Below are positions 26,512 through 35,468 of a stretch of 64,000 nt of DNA, in pieces. The notes below the pieces were generated by a model. That model was not told the DNA's origin, searched no databases, and saw only the letters and a program-made list of their open reading frames with translations. This stretch comes from Rhodovulum adriaticum (GTDB lineage Bacteria; Pseudomonadota; Alphaproteobacteria; Rhodobacterales; Rhodobacteraceae), in assembly GCF_004345735.1 (NCBI RefSeq), contig NZ_SLXL01000002.1, positions 310,001 through 374,000 of the forward strand, in the 5' to 3' direction. Both the position numbers and the translations under genes were made by a program. Each line of letters opens with the position of its first letter. The first letter of the stretch is position 1.

Positions 26512-29500
26512 ATGCCCATGGAAAAGACCTTCAACGCCGCCGAGGCCGAACAGCGCCTTTACGACGCCTGGGAAAGCGCCGGCTGCTTTACCGCCGGTGC
26601 CAACGCGAAACCCGGCGCCGATACGTTCTGCATCATGATCCCGCCGCCCAACGTGACGGGGTCGCTGCACATGGGGCACGCCTTCAACAACACGCTGCAG
26701 GATATTCTGGTGCGCTGGCACCGGATGCGGGGCTTTGACACGCTGTGGCAGCCGGGGCAGGACCACGCGGGCATCGCCACGCAGATGGTCGTGGAACGGG
26801 AACTGGCCAAGGACAAATCCAACGCCACCCGCCGCGAGATGGGGCGCGAGAAATTCCTGGAAAAGGTGTGGGAGTGGAAGCAGCAGTCCGGCGGGACGAT
26901 CATCAACCAGCTGAAACGGCTGGGCGCGTCCTGCGACTGGTCGCGCAACGCCTTTACCATGTCTGGCGCCCCCGGCGCGCCCGCGGGCGAGGACGGCAAT
27001 TTCCACGACGCGGTGATCCGCGTCTTTGTCGAGATGTACAACAAGGGCCTGATCTATCGCGGCAAGCGGCTGGTCAACTGGGACCCGCATTTCGAAACCG
27101 CGATTTCCGACCTGGAGGTCGAGAATATCGAGGTCGCGGGCCACATGTGGCATTTCAAGTACCCGCTGGCGGGGGGGGAAACCTACACCTACGTCGAGAA
27201 GGACGAGGACGGAAACGTCATCCTCGAAGAGGAACGCGATTACATTTCCATCGCCACGACGCGGCCCGAAACCATGCTGGGCGACGGCGCGGTCGCGGTG
27301 CATCCCAGTGACGAACGTTACGCGCCCATTGTGGGCAAGCTGTGTGAAATCCCGGTGGGCCCCAAGGAACACCGCCGCCTGATCCCGATCATCACCGATG
27401 AATACCCCGACCCGAATTTCGGCTCCGGCGCGGTCAAGATCACCGGCGCGCATGATTTCAACGACTACGGCGTCGCGCTGCGCAACCAGATCCCGCTTTA
27501 CGTGCTGATGGACACCAAGGGCCACATGCGCGCCGACGGCAAACCCTATGCCGAAGAGGCCGCCCTTGCCCGCGCCATCGCCGAGGGGCATCAAAACGCG
27601 TCCTCCATCGACACGACCGCCGTGAACCTGGTGCCCGAGAAATACCGCGGCCTTGACCGCTTCGAGGCGCGCAAGCAGGTGGTCGCCGATATCACCGCCG
27701 AAGGGCTGGCCGTGATGGTGCCCAACCCCAAGGCGGGCGAAGAGGGCGAACCGGGCCTGATCCCCTTCGTGGAAAACAAACCGATCATGCAGCCCTTTGG
27801 CGATCGGTCCAAGGTCGTGATCGAGCCGATGCTGACCGACCAGTGGTTCGTGGATGCCGCGGCCATCGTCGGCCCCGCGCTGGACGCCGTGCGCGACGGG
27901 CGCACCCAGATCCTGCCCGAACGCGACCGCAAGGTCTATTTCCACTGGCTGGAAAATATCGAGCCCTGGTGCATCAGCCGCCAGCTGTGGTGGGGGCATC
28001 AGATCCCGGTTTGGTATGATCAAGAAGGAAACGAGTATTGTGCGGCTTCTGAAAGCGAAGCGGTCAAAATGGCGCATTCACGCTACGCCGCGAAGCGACC
28101 CGACCAAGAGATTCAAGTAGCGGTTGAAAACGGCGGGAATATCAGCGTTCGAGATCATGCTGGGCGTGAAATCGAGCTCGTTTCGAATGTCGAGGCTGGT
28201 TGGGTAGCCGATTATAAGTCGGGGAAACCTGGCACGCTTTTTGTTGAACTGCGTCGCGACCCCGACGTCCTCGACACCTGGTTCTCCTCCGGCCTCTGGC
28301 CCATCGGCACGCTGGGCTGGCCTGAAAAGACGCCAGAGCTGGAAAAATACTTCCCCACGGATGTCCTGATTACCGGGTTCGACATCATCTTCTTCTGGGT
28401 TGCCCGGATGATGATGATGCAACTGGCCGTGGTCGATCAGATCCCGTTCCACACGGTCTATGTTCACGCTCTTGTCCGCGACGAGAAGGGCAAGAAGATG
28501 TCCAAATCCCTGGGCAATGTGCTGGACCCGCTGGAACTGATCGACGAATACGGCGCAGATGCGGTTCGTTTTACTTTGACAGCCATGGCCGCGATGGGCC
28601 GCGACCTGAAGTTGTCCACGCAACGCATTGCCGGGTATCGCAATTTCGGCACCAAGCTGTGGAATGCCGCGCGCTTTGCCGAAATGAATGGCGTGTTCGA
28701 AAACGACAAGTCTGATGGCACCGTTCCGACGCCGTCCGAGACTGTGAACACCTGGATCATCGGCGAAACCGCCCGTGTCCGCGCCGAGGTGGACGAGGCG
28801 CTGGCCGCCTACCGCTTCAATGACGCGGCGAACGCGCTTTATGCCTTTGTCTGGGGCAAGGTCTGCGACTGGTACGTGGAATTCTCGAAACCCCTGCTGA
28901 TGGACGGCACGCCCGAACAACAGGCCGAAACCCGCGCCACCATGGCCTGGGTCATCGACCAGTGCCTGATCCTGCTGCACCCGATCATGCCCTACATCAC
29001 CGAGGAATTGTGGGGCACGCTGGGCCAGCGGTCCAAGATGCTGGTGCACGCCGACTGGCCCACCTATGGCGCGGAACTGATCGATGCCGACGCCGACCGC
29101 GAAATGAACTGGGTAATCTCGCTGATCGAGGAGGTCCGCTCGGCCCGCGCGCAGATGCGCGTGCCCGCCGGCGCGCAGGTGCCCATGCTATATACCGAAC
29201 TGGACACCCATGGCCGCGCCGCATGGGACCGCAACGAGGCGCTGATAAAACGCCTGGCCCGGATCGAAAGCCTGGACGCGGCGGACGCCCTGCCCAAGGG
29301 CTGCATCACAATCGCGGTAGAGGGCGGCACCCTGGGCCTGCCGCTGGCGGGCATCATCGACGTGGCCGCCGAAAAGGCGCGGCTGGAAAAATCTCTGGCC
29401 AAGCTGGAAAAGGAACTGGGCGGGCTGCAAGGGCGGCTGAAGAACCCCAAATTCGTCGAAAGCGCCCCCGAGGACGTTGTCGAGGAAACCCGCGACCTGG

Positions 29501-29568
29501 CCGCCGCCAAGAGCGAAGAGGCCGACAAGCTGCGCGCCGCCCTGGCCCGGCTGGCCGAACTGGCGTAA
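26512..29568 (+). CDS. valS: Valyl-tRNA synthetase
   Basis: A 1018-residue class Ia aminoacyl-tRNA synthetase. The HIGH-type motif is in [13 protein letters not shown] and the KMSKS in [14 protein letters not shown]. The CP1 editing domain includes [21 protein letters not shown] and [11 protein letters not shown]. The C-terminal arm is a coiled coil ([21 protein letters not shown]). An AGGA lies 8 bases before the ATG at 26512. About residues 504-585 (28020-28265) have markedly lower GC (about 53%) than the rest and encode an unusually long linker between [12 protein letters not shown] and [15 protein letters not shown]; see findings. Confidence 0.96.
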   Translation: MPMEKTFNAAEAEQRLYDAWESAGCFTAGANAKPGADTFCIMIPPPNVTGSLHMGHAFNNTLQDILVRWHRMRGFDTLWQPGQDHAGIATQMVVERELAKDKSNATRREMGREKFLEKVWEWKQQSGGTIINQLKRLGASCDWSRNAFTMSGAPGAPAGEDGNFHDAVIRVFVEMYNKGLIYRGKRLVNWDPHFETAISDLEVENIEVAGHMWHFKYPLAGGETYTYVEKDEDGNVILEEERDYISIATTRPETMLGDGAVAVHPSDERYAPIVGKLCEIPVGPKEHRRLIPIITDEYPDPNFGSGAVKITGAHDFNDYGVALRNQIPLYVLMDTKGHMRADGKPYAEEAALARAIAEGHQNASSIDTTAVNLVPEKYRGLDRFEARKQVVADITAEGLAVMVPNPKAGEEGEPGLIPFVENKPIMQPFGDRSKVVIEPMLTDQWFVDAAAIVGPALDAVRDGRTQILPERDRKVYFHWLENIEPWCISRQLWWGHQIPVWYDQEGNEYCAASESEAVKMAHSRYAAKRPDQEIQVAVENGGNISVRDHAGREIELVSNVEAGWVADYKSGKPGTLFVELRRDPDVLDTWFSSGLWPIGTLGWPEKTPELEKYFPTDVLITGFDIIFFWVARMMMMQLAVVDQIPFHTVYVHALVRDEKGKKMSKSLGNVLDPLELIDEYGADAVRFTLTAMAAMGRDLKLSTQRIAGYRNFGTKLWNAARFAEMNGVFENDKSDGTVPTPSETVNTWIIGETARVRAEVDEALAAYRFNDAANALYAFVWGKVCDWYVEFSKPLLMDGTPEQQAETRATMAWVIDQCLILLHPIMPYITEELWGTLGQRSKMLVHADWPTYGAELIDADADREMNWVISLIEEVRSARAQMRVPAGAQVPMLYTELDTHGRAAWDRNEALIKRLARIESLDAADALPKGCITIAVEGGTLGLPLAGIIDVAAEKARLEKSLAKLEKELGGLQGRLKNPKFVESAPEDVVEETRDLAAAKSEEADKLRAALARLAELA

Positions 29569-29575
29569 TGCTGCG

Positions 29576-29595
29576 GTGCGGCGCTTGCGCCGCAC
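29576..29595 (+). terminator. Hairpin following valS
   Basis: A perfect 8-bp stem, GTGCGGCG (29576-29583) and CGCCGCAC (29588-29595), with a CTTG tetraloop lies 8 bases after the valS stop. No T-run follows, so its termination efficiency is uncertain. Confidence 0.5.
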
Positions 29596-29605
29596 CTGCA
29601 AATGC

Positions 29606-29634
29606 TTGACACCCCCGGCGCCGGGGTTCACCTA
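29606..29634 (+). promoter_or_regulatory. Candidate thrS promoter with an internal palindrome
   Basis: A consensus TTGACA (-35, 29606-29611) is followed after 17 bases by CACCTA (29629-29634), a poor -10. The spacer contains a perfect 14-base palindrome, CCCCGGCGCCGGGG (29613-29626). A palindrome between -35 and -10 could be an operator. It lies about 63 bases upstream of the thrS ATG. Confidence 0.35.
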
Positions 29635-29696
29635 GGCGTCAGACATAACCCGCAACCGGGCGTTCCGTGGGCGCCAAACCGACGAGGAGTCCAGCT

Positions 29697-31628
29697 ATGG
29701 GCCAGATCGACATCACCTTCCCCGATGGTAACGTCAAAGCGTTCGAGGCCGGGATCACCCCCGCCGAGATCGCCGCAGGCATTTCCAACTCTCTGGCGAA
29801 AAAGGCGATTTCCGCCAATGTGAACGGCGCCCACTGGGATCTGCAATGGCCGATCACCGAAAATGCCGCCGTCGCCATCAACACGATGAAGGATGACGAA
29901 CCGGCGCTGGAACTGATCCGGCACGACCTGGCCCACATCATGGCCCGCGCGGTTCAGGAAATCTGGCCCGACGTAAAGGTCACCATCGGCCCCGTGATCG
30001 ACAACGGCTGGTATTACGATTTCGACCGGGAAGAGCCCTTCACGCCCGAGGATCTTGGCCAGATCGAGGCCAAGATGAAAGAGATCATCAACCGCCGCGA
30101 TCCCGTTACCACCGAAATATGGGACCGCGACCGGGCGGTCGCCTATTACGAGGCGAACGGCGAACCCTACAAGGTGGAACTGGTCGGCATGATCCCCGAG
30201 GACCAGCCGATCCGCATGTATTGGCACGGCCACTGGCAGGATCTGTGCCGCGGCCCGCATCTGCAACACACGGGCCAGGTGCCCGCCGATGCGTTCAAGC
30301 TGATGAAAGTGGCCGGCGCCTACTGGCGCGGCGACAGCGACCGGCCGATGCTGCAACGGATCTATGGCGTGGCCTTCAAGACCCGGCAAGAGCTGAAGGA
30401 TTACCTGACCTTCCTGGAAGAGGCCGAAAAGCGCGACCATCGCCGCCTGGGCCGCGAGATGGGGCTGTTCCATTTCGAGGAGGTGGCGCCCGGCTCCGTC
30501 TTCTGGCACCCGCATGGCTGGCAGTTGTTCCAGACCCTGATCGGCTACATGCGCCGCCGCCAGGAAGCCGCCGGTTATGTCGAGGTGAACTCACCCGACA
30601 TCATGGAGCGCGCGCTTTGGGAAAAGTCCGGCCACTGGGAGAACTACCGCGCCAACATGTTCCTCGCGCAGACCCAGGATGATCGCGACTATGCGCTCAA
30701 GCCGATGAACTGTCCGGGGCACATGCTGATCTATGGCCAGGGCGTCAAAAGCTACCGCGATCTACCGTTGAAGATCGCGGAATTCGGCAAGGTCCACCGC
30801 TATGAACCGTCCGGCGCCCTGCACGGCCTGTTGCGCGTGCGCAGCTTTACCCAGGACGACGCGCATATCTACTGCACGCCCGATCAGCTGACCGAGGAAT
30901 GCCTGAAGATCAACGACCTGATTCTGTCGATCTACAGCGATTTCGGGTTCGAGGACGTGCGTATCAAGCTCTCGACCCGGCCCGAAAACCGCATCGGAAG
31001 CGATGAAAGCTGGGACCGGGCCGAAGACTCGCTCCGCACCGCGCTGGACAGCGCTGGCCATGATTACACGATCTTCGAAGGGGAAGGCGCGTTCTACGGC
31101 CCCAAGCTTGAATACGTGCTGCGCGACGCGATCGGCCGGGATTGGCAATGCGGCACCTTGCAGGTCGATTTCAACCTGCCCGAGCGGTTCGGAACGACCT
31201 ACGTGACACAGGCAGGCGCGCGCGAATACCCGGTCATGTTGCACCGGGCGCTCTTCGGGTCGCTTGAGCGTTTCATCGGCATCCTGATCGAGAACTTTGC
31301 AGGCAAGCTGCCGTTCTGGCTGGCCCCGCGCCAGGTGGTCGTGGCCTCTATCGTGTCGGATGCCGACGATTACGTGTACGAGGTGGTCAACGCGCTGCGC
31401 GAACGCGGGATCCGGGCCGAGGCCGACATCCGCAACGAAAAGATCAACTACAAGGTGCGCGAGCATTCCGTCGGCAAGGTGCCGGTGATCCTGGCCATCG
31501 GCCAACGCGAGGTCGAAGAGCGCACCGTGACCGTGCGCAGGCTGGGCGAGAAGCAGACCAAAACTGTAACATTGGACGAAATCGTCGCCGACCTGGCAGT
31601 CGAGGCGACCCCGCCCGACCTGGCCTGA
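29697..31628 (+). CDS. thrS: Threonyl-tRNA synthetase
   Basis: A 643-residue class IIa aminoacyl-tRNA synthetase. It starts with a TGS domain ([19 protein letters not shown]), then the editing domain with its HxxxH in [12 protein letters not shown]. The catalytic core has [11 protein letters not shown] (zinc Cys) and motif 2 [12 protein letters not shown], and the C-terminal anticodon-binding domain follows. The ATG at 29697 follows GAGGAG; an in-frame start 30 bases earlier lacks support. A clear terminator follows, so thrS is separate from the bufferin operon downstream. Confidence 0.97.
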   Translation: MGQIDITFPDGNVKAFEAGITPAEIAAGISNSLAKKAISANVNGAHWDLQWPITENAAVAINTMKDDEPALELIRHDLAHIMARAVQEIWPDVKVTIGPVIDNGWYYDFDREEPFTPEDLGQIEAKMKEIINRRDPVTTEIWDRDRAVAYYEANGEPYKVELVGMIPEDQPIRMYWHGHWQDLCRGPHLQHTGQVPADAFKLMKVAGAYWRGDSDRPMLQRIYGVAFKTRQELKDYLTFLEEAEKRDHRRLGREMGLFHFEEVAPGSVFWHPHGWQLFQTLIGYMRRRQEAAGYVEVNSPDIMERALWEKSGHWENYRANMFLAQTQDDRDYALKPMNCPGHMLIYGQGVKSYRDLPLKIAEFGKVHRYEPSGALHGLLRVRSFTQDDAHIYCTPDQLTEECLKINDLILSIYSDFGFEDVRIKLSTRPENRIGSDESWDRAEDSLRTALDSAGHDYTIFEGEGAFYGPKLEYVLRDAIGRDWQCGTLQVDFNLPERFGTTYVTQAGAREYPVMLHRALFGSLERFIGILIENFAGKLPFWLAPRQVVVASIVSDADDYVYEVVNALRERGIRAEADIRNEKINYKVREHSVGKVPVILAIGQREVEERTVTVRRLGEKQTKTVTLDEIVADLAVEATPPDLA

Positions 31629-31650
31629 TCGCAATCCCCCACCCTATTGA

Positions 31651-31685
31651 GAAGGCGTCGGTTTTCCGGCGCCTTCTGCATTTTT
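31651..31685 (+). terminator. Rho-independent terminator of thrS
   Basis: An 11-bp stem with one G-U pair, GAAGGCGTCGG (31651-31661) and CCGGCGCCTTC (31666-31676), has a TTTT loop and is followed by TGCA and TTTTT (31681-31685). It lies 22 bases after the thrS stop and isolates thrS from the bufferin operon. Confidence 0.85.
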
Positions 31686-31789
31686 GCAGACCTCCTGTGC
31701 GCGCACGCGAAAGGTCACGCCCCGTCACGGCGGCGTGCTGCACCGGCCTGTGACTGGCAGTTGAACGACGCTCCGCGCTCACTTGGCCC

Positions 31790-31808
31790 TGTCGCAAGGG
31801 ATGCGACA
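31790..31808 (+). promoter_or_regulatory. Inverted repeat upstream of bufA (candidate operator or leader hairpin)
   Basis: A perfect dyad, TGTCGCA-N5-TGCGACA, lies 26 bases before the bufA start codon; outside the arms a further CC/GG pair matches after one mismatch. Its position just ahead of the ribosome-binding site suits either a repressor site or an mRNA hairpin. No convincing sigma-70 promoter is visible upstream, which leaves room for an alternative (ECF) sigma factor as known for related operons. Confidence 0.45.
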
Positions 31809-31834
31809 TGGGAAACCCCAAGGGAGAGTAAGAC

Positions 31835-32125
31835 ATGAGCAACACCAAGACCACGCTGGCGCTGGCCGGCGCCCTGACTGCGGCGATCGCCGCGCACACC
31901 GCCACCCCCGCCGCCGCGCAGGCGAACGAAAAATGCTACGGCGTTTCGCTGGCGGGCGAAAACGACTGTGCCGCCGGCCCCGGCACCACCTGCGCGGGCA
32001 CCTCCAGCGTCGATTACCAGGGCAACGCCTGGTCGCTGGTCCCCGCTGGCACCTGCGAAACGATGGACCTGCCGGGCGATCGTATGGGCTCGCTTGAGCC
32101 GCTGATGCGCGACTTGCCGTCCTGA
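31835..32125 (+). CDS. bufA1: Bufferin precursor peptide, DUF2282 type
   Basis: A 96-residue exported peptide of the DUF2282 (BufA1/GigA) family. Residues 1-30 are a signal peptide with cleavage expected after AAAQA. The mature part carries exactly four Cys (34, 45, 53, 74) in the family contexts [24 protein letters not shown] and VPAGTCE. In characterised bufferins such Cys are converted to 5-thiooxazoles by the neighbouring DUF692 oxidase, and the product binds copper in the periplasm. That is literature knowledge; modification here is inferred. The 22 residues after the last Cys ([15 protein letters not shown]...) make a longer tail than I remember for the family. GGGAG precedes the ATG. 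First gene of a four-gene operon. Confidence 0.88.
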   Translation: MSNTKTTLALAGALTAAIAAHTATPAAAQANEKCYGVSLAGENDCAAGPGTTCAGTSSVDYQGNAWSLVPAGTCETMDLPGDRMGSLEPLMRDLPS

Positions 32126-32134
32126 TCGGATATC

Positions 32135-32160
32135 CGGCCCCGGGCACAGCCCCGGGGCCG
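32135..32160 (+). terminator. Strong intra-operon hairpin between bufA and bufB
   Basis: A perfect 10-bp stem, CGGCCCCGGG (32135-32144) and CCCGGGGCCG (32151-32160), with a 6-base loop sits in the 57-base gap after the precursor gene and 22 bases before the bufB start. It lacks a T-run, so it is more likely an mRNA-stabilising or attenuating structure that raises precursor expression above the enzyme genes than a full terminator. Confidence 0.5.
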
Positions 32161-32182
32161 CCATCATTCAACGGAGGACGCC

Positions 32183-33034
32183 ATGCTCGACACGACACAC
32201 CCCAGCCTGCCGCCGCGGCCCGGCGTCGGTTTCAAGGCACAGCATTTCAGCGACATTCAGGCCGATCCCGGCCCGGTCGCCTGGCTGGAAATCCACGCCG
32301 AGAATTACATGGGCGACGGCGGCCGCCCGCTGGCCCAACTGCGCGCGCTGGCCGAACGGTTCCCGATTTCGGTTCATGGGGTGGGCCTGTCAATCGGGGG
32401 GGAGGGGCCGTTGGATACCGACCACCTGGCGCGGCTGAAACATCTGGTGGACTGGCTGAACCCCGCCAGTTTTTCCGAACACCTGGCCTGGTCCACCCAC
32501 GAGGGCGCCTATCTGAACGACCTGCTGCCCCTGCCCTATATGCAGGACACGCTGGCCCGCGTCTGCGATCACATCGACCGGGTGCAGCATACGCTTGGCC
32601 GGCGGATGCTGCTGGAAAACCCCGCGACCTATCTGGAATTCGCGGAAACCGAGATGACCGAAACCGACTTTCTGGCCGCGATCGTGCGGCGCACGGGCTG
32701 CGGGCTGTTGCTGGACGTGAACAACGTCCACGTTGCCTGCACCAATCGCGGCGCCGACCCGGTGGCCTATCTCGACGCCCTTCCGCTGGATCAGGTTGGC
32801 GAAATTCATTTGGGCGGGCACGATGCCCAGCAGGATGAACATGGTAATCCCCTGCTGATCGACAGCCATGGCGCACAAGTGGCCGATCCTGTCTGGGCGC
32901 TGTACGCCCATACAATCGCGCGGGGCGGCATCCGCCCCACCCTGATCGAGTGGGACACCGACGTGCCCGACTGGCCGGTGCTGGCCGCCGAGGCCGCGCG
33001 CGCCGCCACCCTTGCCGCCGAGGTTGCGGCATGA
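32183..33034 (+). CDS. bufB: Multinuclear non-heme iron oxidase BufB (DUF692/MNIO)
   Basis: A 283-residue TIM-barrel of the DUF692 family, which holds two or three iron ions and oxidises peptide Cys residues. Likely metal ligands sit in [76 protein letters not shown] and LIEWDTDVP, so all the usual clusters are present. The ribosome-binding site is GGAGGACGCC. The stop overlaps the next start (ATGA), coupling it to bufC. Characterised relatives modify DUF2282 precursors together with the BufC partner; the assignment to this substrate rests on operon context. Confidence 0.92.
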   Translation: MLDTTHPSLPPRPGVGFKAQHFSDIQADPGPVAWLEIHAENYMGDGGRPLAQLRALAERFPISVHGVGLSIGGEGPLDTDHLARLKHLVDWLNPASFSEHLAWSTHEGAYLNDLLPLPYMQDTLARVCDHIDRVQHTLGRRMLLENPATYLEFAETEMTETDFLAAIVRRTGCGLLLDVNNVHVACTNRGADPVAYLDALPLDQVGEIHLGGHDAQQDEHGNPLLIDSHGAQVADPVWALYAHTIARGGIRPTLIEWDTDVPDWPVLAAEAARAATLAAEVAA

Positions 33035-33786
33035 GCGGTCAGCACGCCTTTGCCGCGGCCCTGCTGGCGCCGCGGCTGGACCCGCCTGCGGGGCTGCACG
33101 GGCGGGGCGGGCGCGGGGCCGGACGCCGGTTCGACATCTACCGAAACAACGTGGTGGCCAGCCTGATCGCCGCGATGGAAACCGGGTTTCCCGTGGTTCG
33201 GGCCCTGGTCGGGGCAGAGTTCTTTACCGCGATGGCCGGGGAATTCGTGCGTGCCCACCCGCCGAGCTCGCCGCGGCTGATGCTCTATGGCACGGCCTTT
33301 CCCGTGTTTTTGGCCGCGTTCGCGCCGGTTGCGCATCTGGGCTACCTGGCCGATGTTGCGCGCCTGGAACTGGCCTTGCGCGAAAGCTATCACGCCGCCG
33401 ATGCCACACCGCTGGACCCGCGGATACTGACCACATACACCGCCGAGGATCTGGCACGCATGCGGTTGCGCCTGGCCCCCGCGTTGCGGCTGATCCGGTC
33501 CGACTGGCCGGTCCTGGGGATCTGGCAGGCCCATCACGGCGGACGCCCGCCGCAGCCGGGCCCGCAGGACGTGTTGATCGCGCGGCCCGGTTTCGATCCC
33601 GTGCCCCTGCTGCTGCCACAGGGAGGCGGGGCCGTGATCGCCGCGCTGAAAGAGGGCAAATCGCTGGGCTCGGCACTGGAATGCGCGGATTCAGAATTTC
33701 AGGATTCCGATATTCTAGAGCTTTTGAACATTCTTCTGAAACATGGCGCGATCTGCGGCTTTCAGGGTGAGGGACACAATGCATAG
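33031..33786 (+). CDS. bufC: MNIO partner protein BufC (DUF2063-type N-terminal domain)
   Basis: A 251-residue protein. The N-terminal DUF2063-type DNA-binding-like domain contains [34 protein letters not shown] and a [13 protein letters not shown] segment. In MNIO systems this domain recognises the precursor; the name is historical. The C-terminal half has [14 protein letters not shown] and ends in a helical [13 protein letters not shown]...[11 protein letters not shown] module. Start at 33031, overlapping bufB. Its last bases are A/T-rich, in contrast to the rest of the gene, and overlap the DoxX gene by 8 bases. Confidence 0.87.
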   Translation: MSGQHAFAAALLAPRLDPPAGLHGRGGRGAGRRFDIYRNNVVASLIAAMETGFPVVRALVGAEFFTAMAGEFVRAHPPSSPRLMLYGTAFPVFLAAFAPVAHLGYLADVARLELALRESYHAADATPLDPRILTTYTAEDLARMRLRLAPALRLIRSDWPVLGIWQAHHGGRPPQPGPQDVLIARPGFDPVPLLLPQGGGAVIAALKEGKSLGSALECADSEFQDSDILELLNILLKHGAICGFQGEGHNA

Positions 33787-34354
33787 CACTATAAAAAAAT
33801 ATGAAAATTTCATACCGTCTATCGAAGAGAGAAGCGCAAAGCCGATCTTGACGACACTCGTGCGTTTCACTTTTGCTGCATCTTTACTGATCTACTTCTG
33901 GGCCTCCGCCCTGACCAAGCATGGCGACGGCCCGTTGGGCCTGATCCAACCCGCCCTAGGGGCGTATGCGCAGATCTTCCCCCGCGCGATGGCGGCGGCG
34001 GGGTTTGATGTGGGTGCGCTTGCCCCCTGGCAGCACGCGGTCGTCATCGCCGGCACCTGGGCCGAATTCCTGCTACCCGCACTGCTGCTGATCGGGCTTG
34101 CAACGCGACTGGCCGCGCTTGGCATGATCGGGTTCGTGTTGGTGCAGACCGCGACCGACCTGATCGGGCACGGCGCGCTGTCCGACCCGGTGACCTTGGG
34201 CGCGTGGTTCGATCGGATGCCGGATGCGGCGATTCTGGACCAGCGGTTGATCTGGGTCACGCTGCTGGCCGTGCCCGCGCTGCTGGGGGGCGGGCCGCTG
34301 TCGGTGGATGGCTGGCTGCAACGCCGCCGCGCCGCTTACAGCAGGGCGGCCTGA
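33779..34354 (+). CDS. bufD: DoxX-like membrane protein of the bufferin operon
   Basis: A 191-residue inner-membrane protein of the DoxX family with four hydrophobic helices. These include FTFAASLLIYFWASALT, AVVIAGTWAEFLLPALLLIG and LGMIGFVLVQTATDLIG. The first 25 residues ([16 protein letters not shown]) are hydrophilic and encoded by unusually A/T-rich DNA. The start at 33779 overlaps bufC by 8 bases. DoxX proteins often accompany bufferin operons (GigD/BufD) and are thought to be part of redox or electron-transfer membrane complexes; its exact role is unknown. The 3' end overlaps the convergent reductase gene by 19 bases. Confidence 0.85.
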   Translation: MHSTIKKYENFIPSIEERSAKPILTTLVRFTFAASLLIYFWASALTKHGDGPLGLIQPALGAYAQIFPRAMAAAGFDVGALAPWQHAVVIAGTWAEFLLPALLLIGLATRLAALGMIGFVLVQTATDLIGHGALSDPVTLGAWFDRMPDAAILDQRLIWVTLLAVPALLGGGPLSVDGWLQRRRAAYSRAA

Positions 34355-34662
34355 ACCTCCGGCCCCCAGCCCAGATACAGATCGCCGCCCGCATCGATGA
34401 CCGGCCGTTTCATCAGCGCGGGGTGGGCGGCCAACAGATCGGCGGGCGGGGCGGCACGCTCATCTTCGGACAGGCCCCGCCAGGTGGTGGAACGGCGGTT
34501 TATCAACGCCTCCTCACCAAAGGCGCCAAGGAAACGGCTCAGGTCTTCGCCGCTCATCGGTTCTGCGCGCACATCGCGGAACGTGACTGGGTGACCAGTG
34601 GCCTCCAGTGCGCGGCGGGCCTTTCGGCAGGTGTCACAGTTTTTCAGGCCAAAGAGGATCAT
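34336..34662 (-). CDS. ArsC/Spx-family thioredoxin-fold reductase
   Basis: A 108-residue thioredoxin-fold protein of the ArsC/Spx superfamily, YffB-like. The redox motif is MILFGLKNCDTCRKARRAL (CxxC at about 9-12), and the RxPV-like loop is KRPVIDAGG. The family includes glutaredoxin-linked arsenate reductases and redox regulators; with no ars genes nearby, arsenate reduction should not be assumed. A strong AAAGGAGG ribosome-binding site lies 6 bases before the ATG at 34662. It is convergent with, and overlaps, bufD by 19 bases. Confidence 0.88.
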   Translation of the reverse strand: MILFGLKNCDTCRKARRALEATGHPVTFRDVRAEPMSGEDLSRFLGAFGEEALINRRSTTWRGLSEDERAAPPADLLAAHPALMKRPVIDAGGDLYLGWGPEVQAALL

Positions 34663-34873
34663 CCTTGCCTCCTTTGTCATCACACGGTGGCTGCGACGGC
34701 GGCGCGACCGCTCGGCGCTTGCTTTTGCCCCGATTCGCCCCCCATCCTCAATGTGTGACGGCAGACGACTGGACGACCGCTCCTCCTTCAGGGGCAGCCG
34801 GAAGACTGGAAGACCTGGCTGTGACCTACCGTGCCGCAATCCCGCGGGCGCGGAACGACGATAGGAGTGGAAG

Positions 34874-35080
34874 ATGCCTACCGGCACCGTGAAATGGTTC
34901 AACACCACCAAGGGCTATGGCTTTATCGCCCCCGATGATGGCGGCAAGGACGTTTTTGTGCATATCTCGGCGGTGGAACGCGCCGGCATGACCGGCCTCG
35001 CCGACAACCAGAAGATCGGCTACGAACTGATCGAGGGCCGCGACGGCCGTCAATCTGCGGGCGACCTGAAAGCGCTGTAA
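34874..35080 (+). CDS. Cold-shock domain protein
   Basis: A 68-residue single CSD protein (CspA family). RNP1 is KGYGFIAP and RNP2 VFVHISAV, both RNA/ssDNA-binding. AGGAG precedes the ATG by 7 bases. The 211-base gap upstream, shared with the divergent reductase gene, is long enough for the structured 5' leader typical of csp genes, but I cannot identify it by eye. A clear hairpin follows. Confidence 0.95.
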   Translation: MPTGTVKWFNTTKGYGFIAPDDGGKDVFVHISAVERAGMTGLADNQKIGYELIEGRDGRQSAGDLKAL

Positions 35081-35106
35081 GCGCAGCCCATGCACGCGCC
35101 CCATGC

Positions 35107-35132
35107 GGGGGCGGTATGCGTCCGCCCCCGTT
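35107..35132 (+). terminator. Terminator after the cold-shock gene
   Basis: An 8-bp GC stem, GGGGGCGG (35107-35114) and CCGCCCCC (35122-35129), has a 7-base loop and is followed by GTTC. It lies between two convergent gene ends and may serve both. Confidence 0.6.
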
Positions 35133-35145
35133 CAAACCCGCTGCG

Positions 35146-35448
35146 TTATTGCAGTTCCTGCCGGCCCGGGTTGCCGTGGCGCAGGTGATATACGCGACCG
35201 GCATAATCGGCCGGTACATCCTCAAGGCTATCAACGACGATATAGCGCGGCTGGTAGGTTCCGCCGCAGCTGATCATCCCGTTGAACTTGACCGGCTGCA
35301 GGCCGTCGGGGCAGTAATTCACCTTGTGCGGCACAGGCTGCGGGGCCGGGGTATTCGGATCGTGCGGGCGGGTCATGTCCTGCCACGCCGCAGCAGGTCC
35401 GGCGACCAGTGCGAAGGAGAGGGCCAACAGGCCGGATTTGGTCAACAT
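35146..35448 (-). CDS. Small exported protein with two Cys
   Basis: A 100-residue protein with a signal peptide (MLTKSGLLALSFALVAGPAAA) and a hydrophilic mature part containing NYCPDGLQPVKFNG and ISCGGTYQPRY; the two Cys could form a disulphide. The start at 35448 has AGGGGA six bases upstream; an ATG two codons earlier is too close to that site. Upstream lies a TGTAACAC dyad (35469-35508). No family recognised. Confidence 0.72.
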   Translation of the reverse strand: MLTKSGLLALSFALVAGPAAAWQDMTRPHDPNTPAPQPVPHKVNYCPDGLQPVKFNGMISCGGTYQPRYIVVDSLEDVPADYAGRVYHLRHGNPGRQELQ

Positions 35449-35468
35449 TTCCATTCCCCTAGACAAAT

